Source: Diabrotica undecimpunctata (lineage: Eukaryota; Arthropoda; Insecta; Coleoptera; Chrysomelidae). Taken from it: 64,000 bases of DNA. This document shows positions 45,430-56,025 of the stretch, in pieces. The DNA is taken from contig NC_092806.1 of NCBI RefSeq assembly GCF_040954645.1, positions 133,702,476-133,766,475 on the forward strand, in the 5' to 3' direction. Positions within the stretch are counted from its first letter, which is position 1; each line of letters opens with the position of its first letter. Below the pieces are notes generated by a model that saw only the letters and a list, made by a program, of their open reading frames with translations, was not told where the DNA came from and made no database searches. Both the position numbers and the translations under genes were made by a program.

Positions 45430-46700
45430 ATACCATGTCAGAGGGCGCTAGACTGACCCCTCCTAGGAATTTTAGTTGTTTGCAGAACAGTGCTACGCAG
45501 TTGCCTAATATATGTTCTGCCGTTTCTTTTTTGTTATCACAGAAACAACAGTTCTACCTATCTGATTTGCCAATTTTTTTTGAGGTGATATCTCAGAAGG
45601 CAGTGACCAGTAAGAGGGCCAGTTACAATTTTTATATAACACTTTTGCTTGCCTATATCCTGGTCTGTTAGACCAGTGTAATCTTAGTTAATTGTGTTCC
45701 CACTTCCAGAGTTTCTCACTTATGTTACTTTTTAATAGCCCATAGAAGTTCAAACTAACATCAAAACATCTATCTTATTTTACCCAATAACAGTGATGTC
45801 TGGTCAAGATAAATAATTTAAATAAATAACACACATTTTAAAATATGTTTGTGCAATTAGTATAAATAACTTTTAAATAATAAAATATAACATTTAATTT
45901 TTAACAACCAATTTACATCAATAACTACGTTTCTATTCTAGTTGTTAATATCACTCTTGCCTTCAATAACATTCCTGATAGTCGTCCAGCTAACCATAAC
46001 GAAGTTTTACACTGTATTTCAACAGACAATTAATAATAATCCTTGCATCGGCATGTAAGTCAGATTTTTTAAATTTGTTTCATTGAATTATTTACTTTAA
46101 TAATTTAACACCAAAAAACTGCACACATATAATATTTTCATAATTGCTATATATTTTGTACCAGACATCACATGGTATAGAATACGGGTGCTGTCCTACA
46201 CTCCATTATAATTTCAGCATTTAGTATGCCATGTACCGTTGACCTGAGAAGGCATAGATAATTATAGTAGGAGAAACTTAGTAGTAAGTCTTATTCTTAC
46301 TTCTCTTTACCTAAATTGAAATGGACCCACACAGGAAACATATTCAAGATTTTAATTTTTAAATCTATGTACAATACAAACCTCATCAGATATAGTTTGT
46401 CCATAAGCGCTCAGTCCAGATATTAATACAATGATTTGAAAAATGCCAAATAATAATCTGTAGTTAGCATCTGGACGAATGTCCTAAAAAAAAGCAAAAT
46501 TTTTGGGTTGGATCAGTAATTAAGTGGATAAGTTACTTTATGTTAAGGTTCCATACATTTAAATATTATCAACTCGCCCTAAAACTTCGTAGTAGTATCA
46601 CCTAAGGCCATAACAGACTTTGTTAAAAATACTGTACTGAAAGTACAACTTTATCCTAGAGACGAGCTACTATAAGCCTCTTAGGTTGAGTGGAAGGGTG
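45430..46700. other. No gene recognised
   Basis: 45430-45720 has mixed base composition and may be the reverse of a decayed LINE tail. The rest is AT-rich with no motif. Confidence 0.45.
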
Positions 46701-46717
46701 GTTAAGGTTAAACTGAC

Positions 46718-46845
46718 GCAAGGCAGTCCCTGCATCTTTTTATAATGGGCCAGGTTTATCGACCACGTGACCTTTCCATTGGTCATTTAGGTCACGTGAC
46801 CAAAAAATCTGGCCCATTTGAAAAAAAAATGCAGGGATTGCTTAA
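46718..46845. mobile_element. Short palindromic MITE with CACGTG core
   Basis: The left arm GCAAGGCAGTCCCTGCAT, AATGGGCCAG, GACCACGTGACC pairs with GGTCACGTGACC, CTGGCCCATT, ATGCAGGGATTGCTTA on the right. The 128-bp sequence would fold as one hairpin. Each half contains a CACGTG palindrome. It has no coding capacity. Confidence 0.8.
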
Positions 46846-46849
46846 GACG

Positions 46850-47210
46850 CTTATCGCTTCACTGTAACCAATATTTATGCATTTTGTACAGCAGTTCTTT
46901 ATGTCAAACTCGGTCAAAAGCCTTATTGACGTTAAAAAAGGCGGCTCCTGTGTACATTAACTCTTTCATTGTGTGTTTGGGTAACTGCAAAACCTCGCAT
47001 GAGTGGTCTGTTCTAAACCCAAACTGCACTTCCGGAATAGTCTTTTAGCAATTTTACTTATTGCCGAAAGCGGGCTTATTGGTGCATAATTTTGTAAAAA
47101 GGTTCCATTTTTTTTGGTTTGCCAATCATAATTACATCTCTTTTCATCTGTCGGGAAGTATCTTAGTCTCCTCATGATGTTTATTATATTTGTTATATAG
47201 AGAGTCTAAT
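46850..47210 (-). mobile_element. Jockey-type LINE RT fragment
   Basis: The minus strand gives I-I-N-I-M-R-R-L-R-Y-F-P-T-D, then N-G-T-F-L-Q-N-Y-A-P-I-S-P-L-S, F-G-F-R-T-D-H-S and A-A-F-F-N-V-N-K-A-F-D-R-V (block A, usually F-x-D-V-x-K-A-F-D-R-V). This is the order of Jockey-clade RTs. Frameshifts occur, and the rest of the RT is missing on the left. Confidence 0.75.
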
Positions 47211-47429
47211 ACATTGAAGCCATTTGTTTTCAAATAATTGTGAAATGCAAAAATATGCGAATAATCAACATTTTTATATCTCGGCGTTAACAATAGGAAG
47301 TATTTTATCAATATAATACGCATCATTGTCAATTTTTAATAAATAAAATTTCCACATTTAGATTTAAAAAAAAACTAAGTGAAAGTGGCCCAAGCTACAA
47401 CATTACTTTAATTTGTTGTTTGCGTTGTA

Positions 47430-49621
47430 CCTTAAACCAGGGTGTAATGTACCTTGGGTCATAGACAGATAAAGCAAAGATGAACATAAATAAGGGTTTA
47501 TTTTACAATCTAATTTTATAAAACATGTTAACTGAACTATTTAACCTTGTAGGACGAAAAATCAATTTCAAAAGTTAACATATTCTTTTGTCTTTCTAAC
47601 AAGCCTTGGTGGATTGGCTGGGGTAAAACCAAAATAATGAGTTCTCCATTAATAGAAAATATTTCGTTACTTTCCTTTAAGAATTTGTTTGTGAAGTAGA
47701 ACCTTTTTGAATATTTTACATATAATTCCTCACTTCTGAGATGTATTATCTCCGCTACATAAAAATGCGGTGTTTTCTTCCCAGCTATTTTCACTAACAC
47801 ATAATATTCCTGTGCGCTGATATCAAACCTGTGTTTCCCTGGCTGAAAAATCTCATCAGATATCTCTGAACTATTTGAACTAGACTAATAGATGTCATCT
47901 TCATCAGACGTTTCTACTTCAGCTTAAGCTTTTTTTTAACACTCAAGACATAGTTTGTTTGCTTTTTTGCAGCTCTTCTTTTCGTAGTCTTTCATTAAAA
48001 ATTCGTTCAATTTCGTCCTTCTCCGGAGTGTCCGTCAAAATTCGACTTTTAGTTTTCTTACGATTGATGACTTTTAAGGCACGTTTTTGCGATTTTGGGT
48101 ATGGTCGTATTTCTTCAGGGGATGTAAATATTGAAGCGTCTTTACTTGCGGAATCGATTGAGGAATTGATTGTTTCGCTGATACGTTGAGGTCTCTTACA
48201 GGAGACAACTGCAACACTGGGATCCTCTCGATCGGTTACTGATGAGGAAAGATATTTATCATCTCCAACAATGTGTTCATTTAGAGGCCAAATTCCTGAC
48301 ACCCTAAATCCAAATAGGATATTTTTTGGCGTAAATGCCAGTAGATATACGTTTCCTGTCAATTCAGCGACATTATATATAGTTATTGTTTGCTCTGGGT
48401 AGTTTAAAAGCCATTCATCACAAGCAGTATTATAGTATTGTTTGTAAGACCAAAAACAATGCGGTCCAAGGGTTGGAGTTTGTGACTCGTATGGGGTGGC
48501 AATGTTAGCGACATTATCCCAATATTTTTATCTAATGTTACTGCTTCAATAGAACTATGACTTCGTGGTTATCCAATATCAGTAGCTTTTTGTTCTCAGC
48601 GCTTGGTCTTTCTTTATCAATAAAATGTTGCAACCACAAAACAAATTTTTCAGAATTTGACCATCCAGTTATATGAGCTGATCCGATTGAATCTGCTGGA
48701 GCACCACTTATCATGTACGGTTTAAAGTTGACCCTAGGAAATATAAACATGCGCGGTACACTATTTCCCAAAGCGTTAATGTAGTCTATCATTGTAACGT
48801 TTGAGCTCCTTTCGCCAGATGTAGCAGCGCCTACTTGTTTTTGGCCCTTAGGTGCAATTATCTTTGTAGTGTTTTAAAGGGTGCAATTTCCAGTTTCGCC
48901 TATGTTGAAAACGTCTGCTGCAGTAAATTGGTATTTCATAATAACCTTCTTCAAATTTGTAAAAAAAAATTCCAACATTATGTCTGTTGAAGCTCGTAGC
49001 CCTAGAAAGGCTAGTTGCCTCAGATTTCCTAAGACTACGTTCCTGATGTCGTTTCATAAACTTACGGAACCACTGCTTTCCAACTTTTTTATTTATACTC
49101 CAAGAGTAAGGAATATTTTTGTTATCTGATTTGGTAAAAGCATAAGCTAAAGATCCAAGCTGAGTTCTATAAAGACCATAATGCATTTTTGATGAAACAA
49201 TGAAATATTTTACAAGACTTGCTTCTGCTGTCGGAGTAAAGATTGCTTTTATCGCACAATTTTTCTAGGGCTTATAATTTTGAAGTTCATTTTCATCCAA
49301 GTTTAATAGTCTTTGAAGGGTTGCCTTCGAAACATCAAAATCAATGCTCGCTTTCCGCTGACTCATTACTTTTTAAACTACAGCTTCAGCTAGTGTAATT
49401 TGGTCTTTACTGGGTCCTATTTTTTTACTTTATTTTTACTTCTAGGCATCTGTAAATTCAAAAAAATGTTGTACATATTTGCTTAAGATTGTATCCGGTA
49501 GTTTTTTATATTTTCAACAGCTTTCAGTCTTTCAATTAAAAAATACAACTAGCAAATTAAGTTAGATATGTCATGTACCTTGGGCCACGGCTCAAGGTAC
49601 GTGCCCCAACCTGGCTCAAGG
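47430..49621 (-). mobile_element. pogo/Tigger-type DNA transposon, 2.2 kb, nested in LINE sequence
   Basis: TA at 47428-47429 and 49622-49623 flank inverted ends CCTTAAACCAGGGTG and CCTTGAGCCAGGTTG (right, reverse complement). The word GTACCTTGAGCC recurs two to three times at each end. Jockey RT parts lie on both sides (46850-47210 and 49800-49880), so it landed in an older LINE. It holds one broken transposase. Confidence 0.8.
47537..49449 (-). pseudogene. pogo-like transposase, several frameshifts
   Basis: Start near 49449 (M-P-R-S-K-N-K). The N-terminal HTH has S-I-D-F-D-V-S-K-A-T-L-Q-R-L-L. A CENP-B-like second DNA-binding part follows (I-N-K-K-V-G-K-Q-W-F-R-K-F-M-K-R-H). The catalytic region shows I-T-G-W-S-N-S-E-K-F, L-L-I-L-D-N-H-E (second catalytic Asp) and L-P-P-H-T-S-H-K-L-Q-P-L-D (pogo third box, Asp). 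The C-terminal part at 48362-47943 is lysine-rich and acidic. Frame changes occur at about 48850, 48540 and 47940, with stops in between. Confidence 0.8.
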
Positions 49622-49799
49622 TACATGATCATGCATAAAAGAGTAGACAAAATCGCATATCCCCAAAATAATGGATAAAATCAACAAAAAGTGTATTAGA
49701 TATATTAGGTATAAGTATAGTATTCCATGCAATAAATAGCTTCTATACTAACTTTTGTTTATCCTACATAAAACAACAATTTCTTCAACATAAAACAAC

Positions 49800-49880
49800 G
49801 CTCTTTTGGTGATGTTATGCGGTCCTGGAGCTTTCTTTGCGTTTGTCATTTTTATCAGCTGCGTCGAAATGAACTCACAT
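49800..49880 (-). mobile_element. Jockey-type LINE RT N-terminal scrap
   Basis: The minus strand reads M-T-N-A-K-K-A-P-G-P-H-N-I-T, the first RT block of Jockey-type elements (K-A-P-G-P-D-x-I). It should precede the fragment at 46850-47210 in the same element, now separated by the pogo insertion. Confidence 0.65.
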
Positions 49881-49899
49881 GTGACAGACTCATCATTTG

Positions 49900-50450
49900 T
49901 TGCTAAAATTTTTTTTTTAGCTTAACCCTTTCAGTTGCGTTAATTATTGCCGTTCTCACTACCCGTATTAGTTTTTTTGTAACGCCTAACTACAGCATGA
50001 GTAATTCTAACTTTTGTTTATATTCATGTTTTATTATTTTAAAATAAATTTTATCTAACAAATTGTTGTATTAGTTGGGCTTTATGTATATTTAATCCCC
50101 CTCCTTTCAATATTTACGCTAACGCTTTCATTATTTTTGATCATGTTACTGTTTTCCTTTACTACCAGCAGATCTCTTTATTTTTGGATAATTTCTTTTA
50201 TTCGTTTCTATTGTTGGTATTGGTTACAAGTACTTGTTCCACCGGGTTATTTTATCTGATAAACCTCACAAAACATCCCTTTGTTATTTCTACAAAAAAA
50301 AATATTTAAGTGTCTGTATTTATACGTCCACGTTCTCTTATCTCTTTTGATTGTGATTTATTTCCATCTTTAAACCCAAAATCCAAAATCTTGGATATAT
50401 ATGATAATTTTAAAGAATATATAAAAATTTAAAAAAAAAAAAAAAAATTG
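49900..50450. other. No gene recognised
   Basis: Mostly T-rich with a long A run at 50430-50450 that marks the edge of the following LINE or an older tail. Confidence 0.45.
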
Positions 50451-50639
50451 TACTTCCCTGTCTGCATTATGGGGGAAAATTCGTCAACTATCTGGAAAAC
50501 TGCAAAACTCCCAAATTAGTTTCTTAAAACATAATGATCAATTAATTACCTCAACAGAAGAAATCACAGAAAATTTTGCAGACCTTTACGAACAAAATTT
50601 CAGCACCAGCAACTACTCTTCAAATTTTCTTCAATTTAA

Positions 50640-52935
50640 ATTTTTAAAAGAAGAGAAGGAGATAATGATCACAGAGAACATGGATGACTACATGAACTCT
50701 CCAATATCACTAAAACAAATGGACGATGCATGGTTTGGCATAAAAAATTCTTCTCGGGGTAAAGATACCAATAATTTTTCTCCAAAAACTAAGCACAAAC
50801 GCTAGAATATACCTTCTTAATGTTTTGAACCAAATGTGGATGCAGCACTACTTTCCAAAGTCTTGGTCAGAATCATATATTATCCCAATCCCTAAACCGC
50901 AAAAACCGAAAACAGATCCCCAGTCCTATAGACCAATATTCCCAATATCCCTAACCTCATCAACCTGTGAGCTATTTGAAAAGATTATAAACCGTTGTCT
51001 TACATGGTTTCTGGAAGATAAAAAATTACTTATCCCGGAGAAAAACGGCTTTCGTCAAAATAGATCAACATCGAATAACCTAGTTGATCTCCAAGTTCAC
51101 GAAGCACTCATTAACAAACAACACTGTCTAGCTATTTTCTGCGATATAACAAAAGGCTACGATTGCACATGGAGATATGGTATAATAAAAAAGCTTCACT
51201 CCTGAGATATTAGTGGACAATTTCTAAAATTTATTTAAAATTTTCTTTAACTCAGAACATTTAAGGTACGAGCAAATGGAACACTATCATCAACTCGAAT
51301 CCAGGAAAATCTAGTCCCCCAAGGATCGGTGTTAAGTGTAACTTTATTTCTTGTTGCAATTAACAATAACTTGGTAGTATCTTAACCAGTTAAAGAAAGA
51401 CTATACGCAGACGATGTGGTTCTCCTTCTAAGAGGAACAAATCTAGAATCCACCCAAAGAATCCTTCAAAGCGCATTAAATAATCTCTAGAAATGGTCTG
51501 ACAAAACAGGACTCGCGAAACAGGACAAAAAAGCGAAAAAAAGATAATCTTATTTTAACATTGAATGGTAAGAATCTGATCTTTGTAAAAGAAATAAAGT
51601 TCCTCGGTCTTACATTTGACAAAACATTGATTTGGAAAAGTCACATTAAAAATCTAAAAGGTACTTGCCAGCAAAGCATTAATGTTTTAAAGATACTGTC
51701 AAAAAGCAGCAATACGGCAACTCGTCTAAGAATCTTTTCATCCTTAGTTCGATCAAAAATTGACTACGGCTCAGTGGTATATAACTCAGCTAAGGAATCT
51801 GTTCTTAAAGAACTATATGTAATCCTAAATGCGGGACTGCGAGTCGCTTTGGGTGCCATTCGAACAAGACCCATACCAAGTATATGTAGTGAGTCAGGGT
51901 AAATCCCTCTAGAATTTAGAAGAGATTTTTTAAGGTTGTCGTTTTCTTGTAAAGTTCTATCCTCTCCAGACAACCCAGTCTATCATAACGTTCATACCAA
52001 TCGTTTCAGCCACTATTTCTCATCTCATTCTCAATGCAATCCGCCTTTCTATAAACGAATTAACTGATTACTTCCTAAATATAGTATAATATTCCCGACA
52101 ATATACCACCCTTCCGAAAACCCTCCTTCTCCATGGACTGTAAATAAACCACCAGTTATCACTGATTTATCAAAATTTAATAAACATGAATCCCCATCAG
52201 CCATATTAATAAACCACTTCAAAGATATTATGGATAGATTTAGCGACTACCGCCAGATCTACACAGATGAATTAAAAACAACGGACGGAGTGGACACAGC
52301 CATTTTCTCTAATACTCATAATGCTAAATTTAAGTAGCATAACAACTGGACTATCTCTAACGCAGAACTATATGCAACGTACAAAGAACTTTACAATGCT
52401 GCAAAGGAAAATAAACACGTGGTATTAATCTGGGTTCCATCTCATATTGGAGTACACATTAACGAGGTTGTGGACCGTCTAGCTCACGAAGCAGCGACAA
52501 GTGATGGTCAAGTTCAACTAAATAAAATAGTGTTTAAGTGATCTTAAATTGTGCTTAAAAACCATAGTTAGTTGTGCGTGGCAAAACAAATGGTCGCGGT
52601 GTTCCGAAAAACTAAGTCAAGGTAAAGACAATGCTTTACAAAAACAAGCCTTTGTGTTACCTAGAAAAAAACAATTCATCTTTACTCGACTCCGACTTGG
52701 TCACACCCGCCATACACATCTTTACCGAATCACAAGAGATAACCCCCCATACTGCAACCATTGTCAAACCAACAGTACAGTAAATCATATTTTAACCAAA
52801 TGTCAAATTTTCCAGGAAACGAGAAGTAAATTTAGCCTTCCCAGCGACATAGGCGAGCTTCTTAGAGACAATAATCTTCTACCACAACATTATAAAGTTT
52901 TTAACGACTATAGGCATAAAAGATATTTAAATTAA
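50640..52935 (+). pseudogene. I-type LINE RT-RNase H polyprotein, broken
   Basis: RT blocks: I-I-P-I-P-K-P-Q-K, S-Y-R-P-I, K-N-G-F-R-Q-N-R-S-T, A-I-F-C-D-I-T-K-G-Y-D (block A, normally A-F-D), V-P-Q-G-S-V-L-S-V-T, and R-L-Y-A-D-D-V-V-L-L (intact YADD). RNase H: Q-I-Y-T-D-E (Asp), N-A-E-L-Y-A (Glu) and W-V-P-S-H-I-G-V-H-I-N-E-V-V-D (Asp). Tail: C-N-H-C...V-N-H-I-L-T-K-C, a zinc-knuckle-like cluster. At least six stops or frameshifts separate these. Confidence 0.85.
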
Positions 52936-52944
52936 AATCTAGTT

Positions 52945-53079
52945 CTGAAGCTATTTTCTTGTGGAATTTTAAAGTAATTACTATTTAAATGGGAATAAGC
53001 CACAATTAAAGGTTAAAGTACGTTTATTGACGTTTCAATTTTCACTTCGGAAATCTTTCTCAAAAGACAAACATTAGAC
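52945..53079 (-). mobile_element. 135-bp insert with 12-bp target duplication
   Basis: TAAAATCTAGTT occurs at 52933-52944 and again at 53080-53091. The insert contains ACGTTTATTGACGTTTCAA and a TTTTCACTTCGGAAATC hairpin. A related word is at 34262-34345. It is too short to code, so it must have moved with help from another element. Which strand is the sense one is inferred from the hairpin order. Confidence 0.75.
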
Positions 53080-53228
53080 TAAAATCTAGTTTGTATAATA
53101 AGTTACATATATCAATCTTCTTTCATGTTAGTATGTAATTAAAATTCGTTTCTTTGTTCTAATATGTATTTTCCATTGTTGTCGTCTATAACCTCAGTGG
53201 TTCGGACGACATTAAATAAATAAAAAAA

Positions 53229-53540
53229 ATAGATATTGGAAGAATGACGTACATGAACAATGGGACATGAAACACTTTGTATTTTATAACTATCTGGTTT
53301 TGATTGTGAAAATTAAAATTGTAACTTTTTAATAATACTTACTGTTATAATAAAGTATAATGATGCCACACTAGCCATAACAGCAGATATTGCTAATAAT
53401 AATATAGCAAAGTTCTGAACTTCCTTTGTAACATTAAATGACCTATAAGTAATATATGTTTACACAACATTTAATAAACGTTTAAAAAGGAGTTAATTCA
53501 CGCGCCAACAAAACAACAATTAGCTAAATGGGTTGCACTC
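53229..53540. other. No gene recognised
   Basis: AT-rich, between the LINE 3' end and the gag remnant. No LTR was identified. Confidence 0.5.
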
Positions 53541-53543
53541 TTG

Positions 53544-54290
53544 TCAAATATTTTCATTAAAGGTTTTTGTGATAGAATATATTTTTCGTTGTGTTGCCAG
53601 GCGCGGGAATGAACAAAAGTGAAAACGCGATTCTCTTATTTGTAAAAATTGACAGAGACTATCAATGTCTTTGTAATTTTGCAAAGTGATGTGGTCTTCT
53701 AACGTTTCCTTAAAATGTCTGGCAATCAATTCTACTAATTGCTCCGATGAATAATTGTATTCCAAATGTTTGGCGTTGTTGTAGACCTGTAATGCATAGG
53801 TTGTTTCTGACATCCTTTCATTGTATCTCCCGTTCTGCAGTTCTTTGTTGATTTCTAGTTGCTGGATTTTGCCCCAGAAATAATTAAAAAATCTTGTTTC
53901 AAAGTTTTCCCAATTAGTAATTTCATCTTCTTTACTGTTAAACCATAGGCTCGCTTCATCCTTGAGATGGTTTCTGATATTTTCCTTACAATCTTCGAAA
54001 TTTTGAACGTACTGTAGTTTTTTCTTTAAATTTTTGATGAAAACAACCGGATGCAATTTTCTCACATCACCGCCAAATTGGATTTTCACGTCGCCTGTAC
54101 TTTGGATAAGTATTTCTCTTCTTTCTCCGAACTTTTGTTGATTCTTGATTTCCGCAATTTGTTTTTCGTTTTTCTTAAATTTTTCATCTATTTCTCGCTT
54201 GTCTTCTTGTAATGCGTTTTCAAATTATATTTCTAAATTCTCTAGTTCCTTTTTCTGGCAATTTTCTATCTCCTTATTCTCTCCATTTTA
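53544..54290 (-). pseudogene. LTR-retrotransposon gag remnant (capsid-like)
   Basis: 181 residues stay open from 54089 to 53544. A lysine- and glutamate-rich coiled-coil-like stretch in linked frames to about 54290 precedes them. The capsid-like part has the F-I-K-N-L-K-K-K-L, W-F-N-S-K-E-D-E, F-E-T-R-F-F-N-Y-F-W and L-I-A-R-H-F pattern seen in gag proteins of insect LTR retrotransposons (Ty3/Gypsy-like, inferred). No nucleocapsid zinc knuckle, protease, pol or LTR is seen nearby, so it is an isolated fragment. Confidence 0.7.
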
Positions 54291-54374
54291 AAATTCTTTA
54301 AAATTTAGGTAAAAATAGTAAAAATTTTGTTGTCATCTTTTACTGGTGTGTTTTAACTCTGGCACATAACAGTC

Positions 54375-54640
54375 GATCGGATTAGCCGAGCGGGCTGGGC
54401 GGCTGGCTTCTCCTTCGCTTCAATGCGAGAGATGTCAGTTCGATCCCCGGCTCGGTGTGCAGAAAACAAAAAGGCTAACGCAGCAGTTTAAAATTCTAAA
54501 ATGAATCTGCGGCTTAGTCTAGAATATGCTGGTATCTGATCGGCCTATGGTGGAGCAGTACGGCAAGAGATAAGGGCTTGCGGCTAGGTGATACTCCTCA
54601 TAGATCCCTACCGGAACGGCGTCGAACGCCTAAAATACCG

Positions 54641-54645
<5 letters not shown>
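54375..54645 (+). mobile_element. tRNA-derived SINE
   Basis: The 5' end looks like a tRNA with a variable arm (Leu/Ser type): A box TTAGCCGAGCGGG at 54382-54394 and B box AGTTCGATCCCCG at 54437-54449, the two internal RNA polymerase III promoter parts. A tRNA-unrelated body of about 180 bp follows, ending in a (TA)n tract at 54642. No CCA-adding or aminoacyl-stem closure supports a real tRNA. Confidence 0.82.
54382..54449 (+). promoter_or_regulatory. Internal pol III promoter (A and B boxes) of the SINE
   Basis: A box at 54382-54394 and B box at 54437-54449, spaced about 42 bases apart, within the usual range for tRNA-like promoters. Confidence 0.75.
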
Positions 54646-54685
<40 letters not shown>

Positions 54686-54713
54686 ATTTAATCATAGGAT
54701 TTTTTCTTTTTGT

Positions 54714-54776
<63 letters not shown>
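54642..54776. repeat. Two (TA)n tracts around a short Penelope-like terminal scrap
   Basis: TA repeats at 54642-54682 and 54719-54776. Between them, 54685-54718 (ATCATAGGATTTTTTCTTTT and TGTTCTCTAT) is the exact inverse of the sequence right after the second tract (54776-54808). Confidence 0.9.
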
Positions 54777-54781
<5 letters not shown>

Positions 54782-54963
54782 ACAAAAAGAAAAAATCCTA
54801 TGATTAAAAAGTAATTAGGTGTACTTAATATCATATTTCTTTTTAAGAAATACTAGAGGCCCATCTTAGGTGATTTTAATTTTTAAACCTGTCTTAATGG
54901 TATGCACCATGTTATGCATATAACTGTAATTTGTGTGGGTACGGGTACAGGTAGAAATTAATT

Positions 54964-55821
54964 TTATTTTGGATGTTTTTCCAGTAAGTAACAATAAATG
55001 TTGCTCAGTTTATCTATGTCTGACTTTTTATTGATGCAAGATGTACTCGATTTTATGGAACACATTTCCAAGAAAACACGTTTTGAATGGTTCTTTTCCT
55101 TTGCCAAAATACAGGAATCCTCGAAATTAAATTCATGTTTTAACGTTAATGCATGTTCTGTCAATGCACATGCATTTATTTTTTTGGTTTTTATATCGCT
55201 ACGATGTGAGATCGCCCTACTGTGAAAATTACGAGATGATTCTCCTATATATATTTTGTTACACTTATTACACGGTATAGAATAAACAACATTCGATGAC
55301 TCCTGTATTGTAAAAGGATCTTTTGTTTTTGTGTATAACTTCGATACCGTTTTCACATTTTTGGTTGTAATTTTTAAATCACTAACATTTTTGAAGATGT
55401 TCATTAGCTTCGGTGTCAAAACTGGAATGTAGGGTAGGCAACCATAAGTTATTTTAGATGGTATCACTGATGTGTTCTGTGTCAATGTCAATTGTCGGAC
55501 CTCATTGTTATAAAAATTTTGGTTGTCAGAAAAATTCGAAGGGAAAGGAGAACCGAAAATGAGTTTATTTAACAGCCCTATAGGATAGGAGTTCTCTTGT
55601 AATATAGATCTCAGCTTTTTTAGTCCCTTGTCTCTGAACTCGATGTGTGACAAGTTAATAACCCTAGTTTTCAGGGCTAAAACCAAATTTGTTTTCATCT
55701 TGGATGGATGTTGAGAATGAAAGTTTATAAAACGGTTACTAAAACAAGGTTTACGATACCACTCCGTCCTTAGCATGCCATCATTGCCACGATGGATTAG
55801 CATGTCTAAAAAAGGAATCAT
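54964..55821 (-). pseudogene. PLE C-terminal half with GIY-YIG endonuclease
   Basis: Open for 285 residues. It begins M-I-P-F-L-D-M-L-I-H, the continuation of the RT. A basic linker follows, then the GIY-YIG-type nuclease: V-V-Y-S-I-P-C-N-K-C-N-K-I-Y-I-G-E-S-S-R (with the C-x-x-C typical of PLEs), S-H-R-S-D-I and A-L-T-E-H-A-L. In PLEs this nuclease makes the nick used for target-primed reverse transcription. The half is intact, so the RT frameshift and the insertion are the disabling changes. Confidence 0.9.
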
Positions 55822-55824
55822 ATT
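55822..55824 (+). repeat. 3-bp ATT target duplication, left
   Basis: ATT directly outside AGGGAGTTTTTGT. Its partner is at 60440-60442. Collapsing the two restores the PLE reading frame. Confidence 0.9.
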
Positions 55825-56025
55825 AGGGAGTTTTTGTAACTACCCAACGTAACGTATCTCCTTATACGTAAAGATCTAACGTATCGAAGAAGATGAACGT
55901 TAAATTGAGAGTTGACAGCGTCAGCAGTCTATAGTGTCAGTCTTGTCCTTGTCACTTATTACTATCACAGAATACTCCAGTTGGATATTAACAAATATTT
56001 TTTTGAACAATTTTTAATTTTGGAT

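Larger units (their letters stand above)
50455..53228 (+). mobile_element. I-type LINE with RNase H domain, 5'-truncated
   Basis: Starts inside the pre-RT region (L-W-G-K-I-R-Q-L-S), then RT, then RNase H (about 52230-52500), a C-terminal Cys/His cluster, and a 3' end ACGACATTAAATAAATAAA at 53207. RNase H after the RT points to the I group. No endonuclease is left. A 135-bp insertion with a 12-bp target duplication lies in its 3' untranslated region. Confidence 0.85.

Noticed and set aside
45405..45430. CTGATGATGATGATGATA as a hammerhead-like core
   Set aside because: It is the simple-repeat tail of the RTE-like LINE and has no stem or GAAA partner.
53544..54290. A domesticated gag (Arc-like) host gene
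   Set aside because: The frame is open for 181 codons, but there is no sign of splicing, promoter or conservation. An LTR-retrotransposon remnant is simpler; only cross-species conservation could change this.
54371..54465. A functional tRNA gene (Leu/Ser type)
   Set aside because: A and B boxes are good, but the stems do not close and a SINE-like body and TA tail follow, so it is a tRNA-derived SINE.
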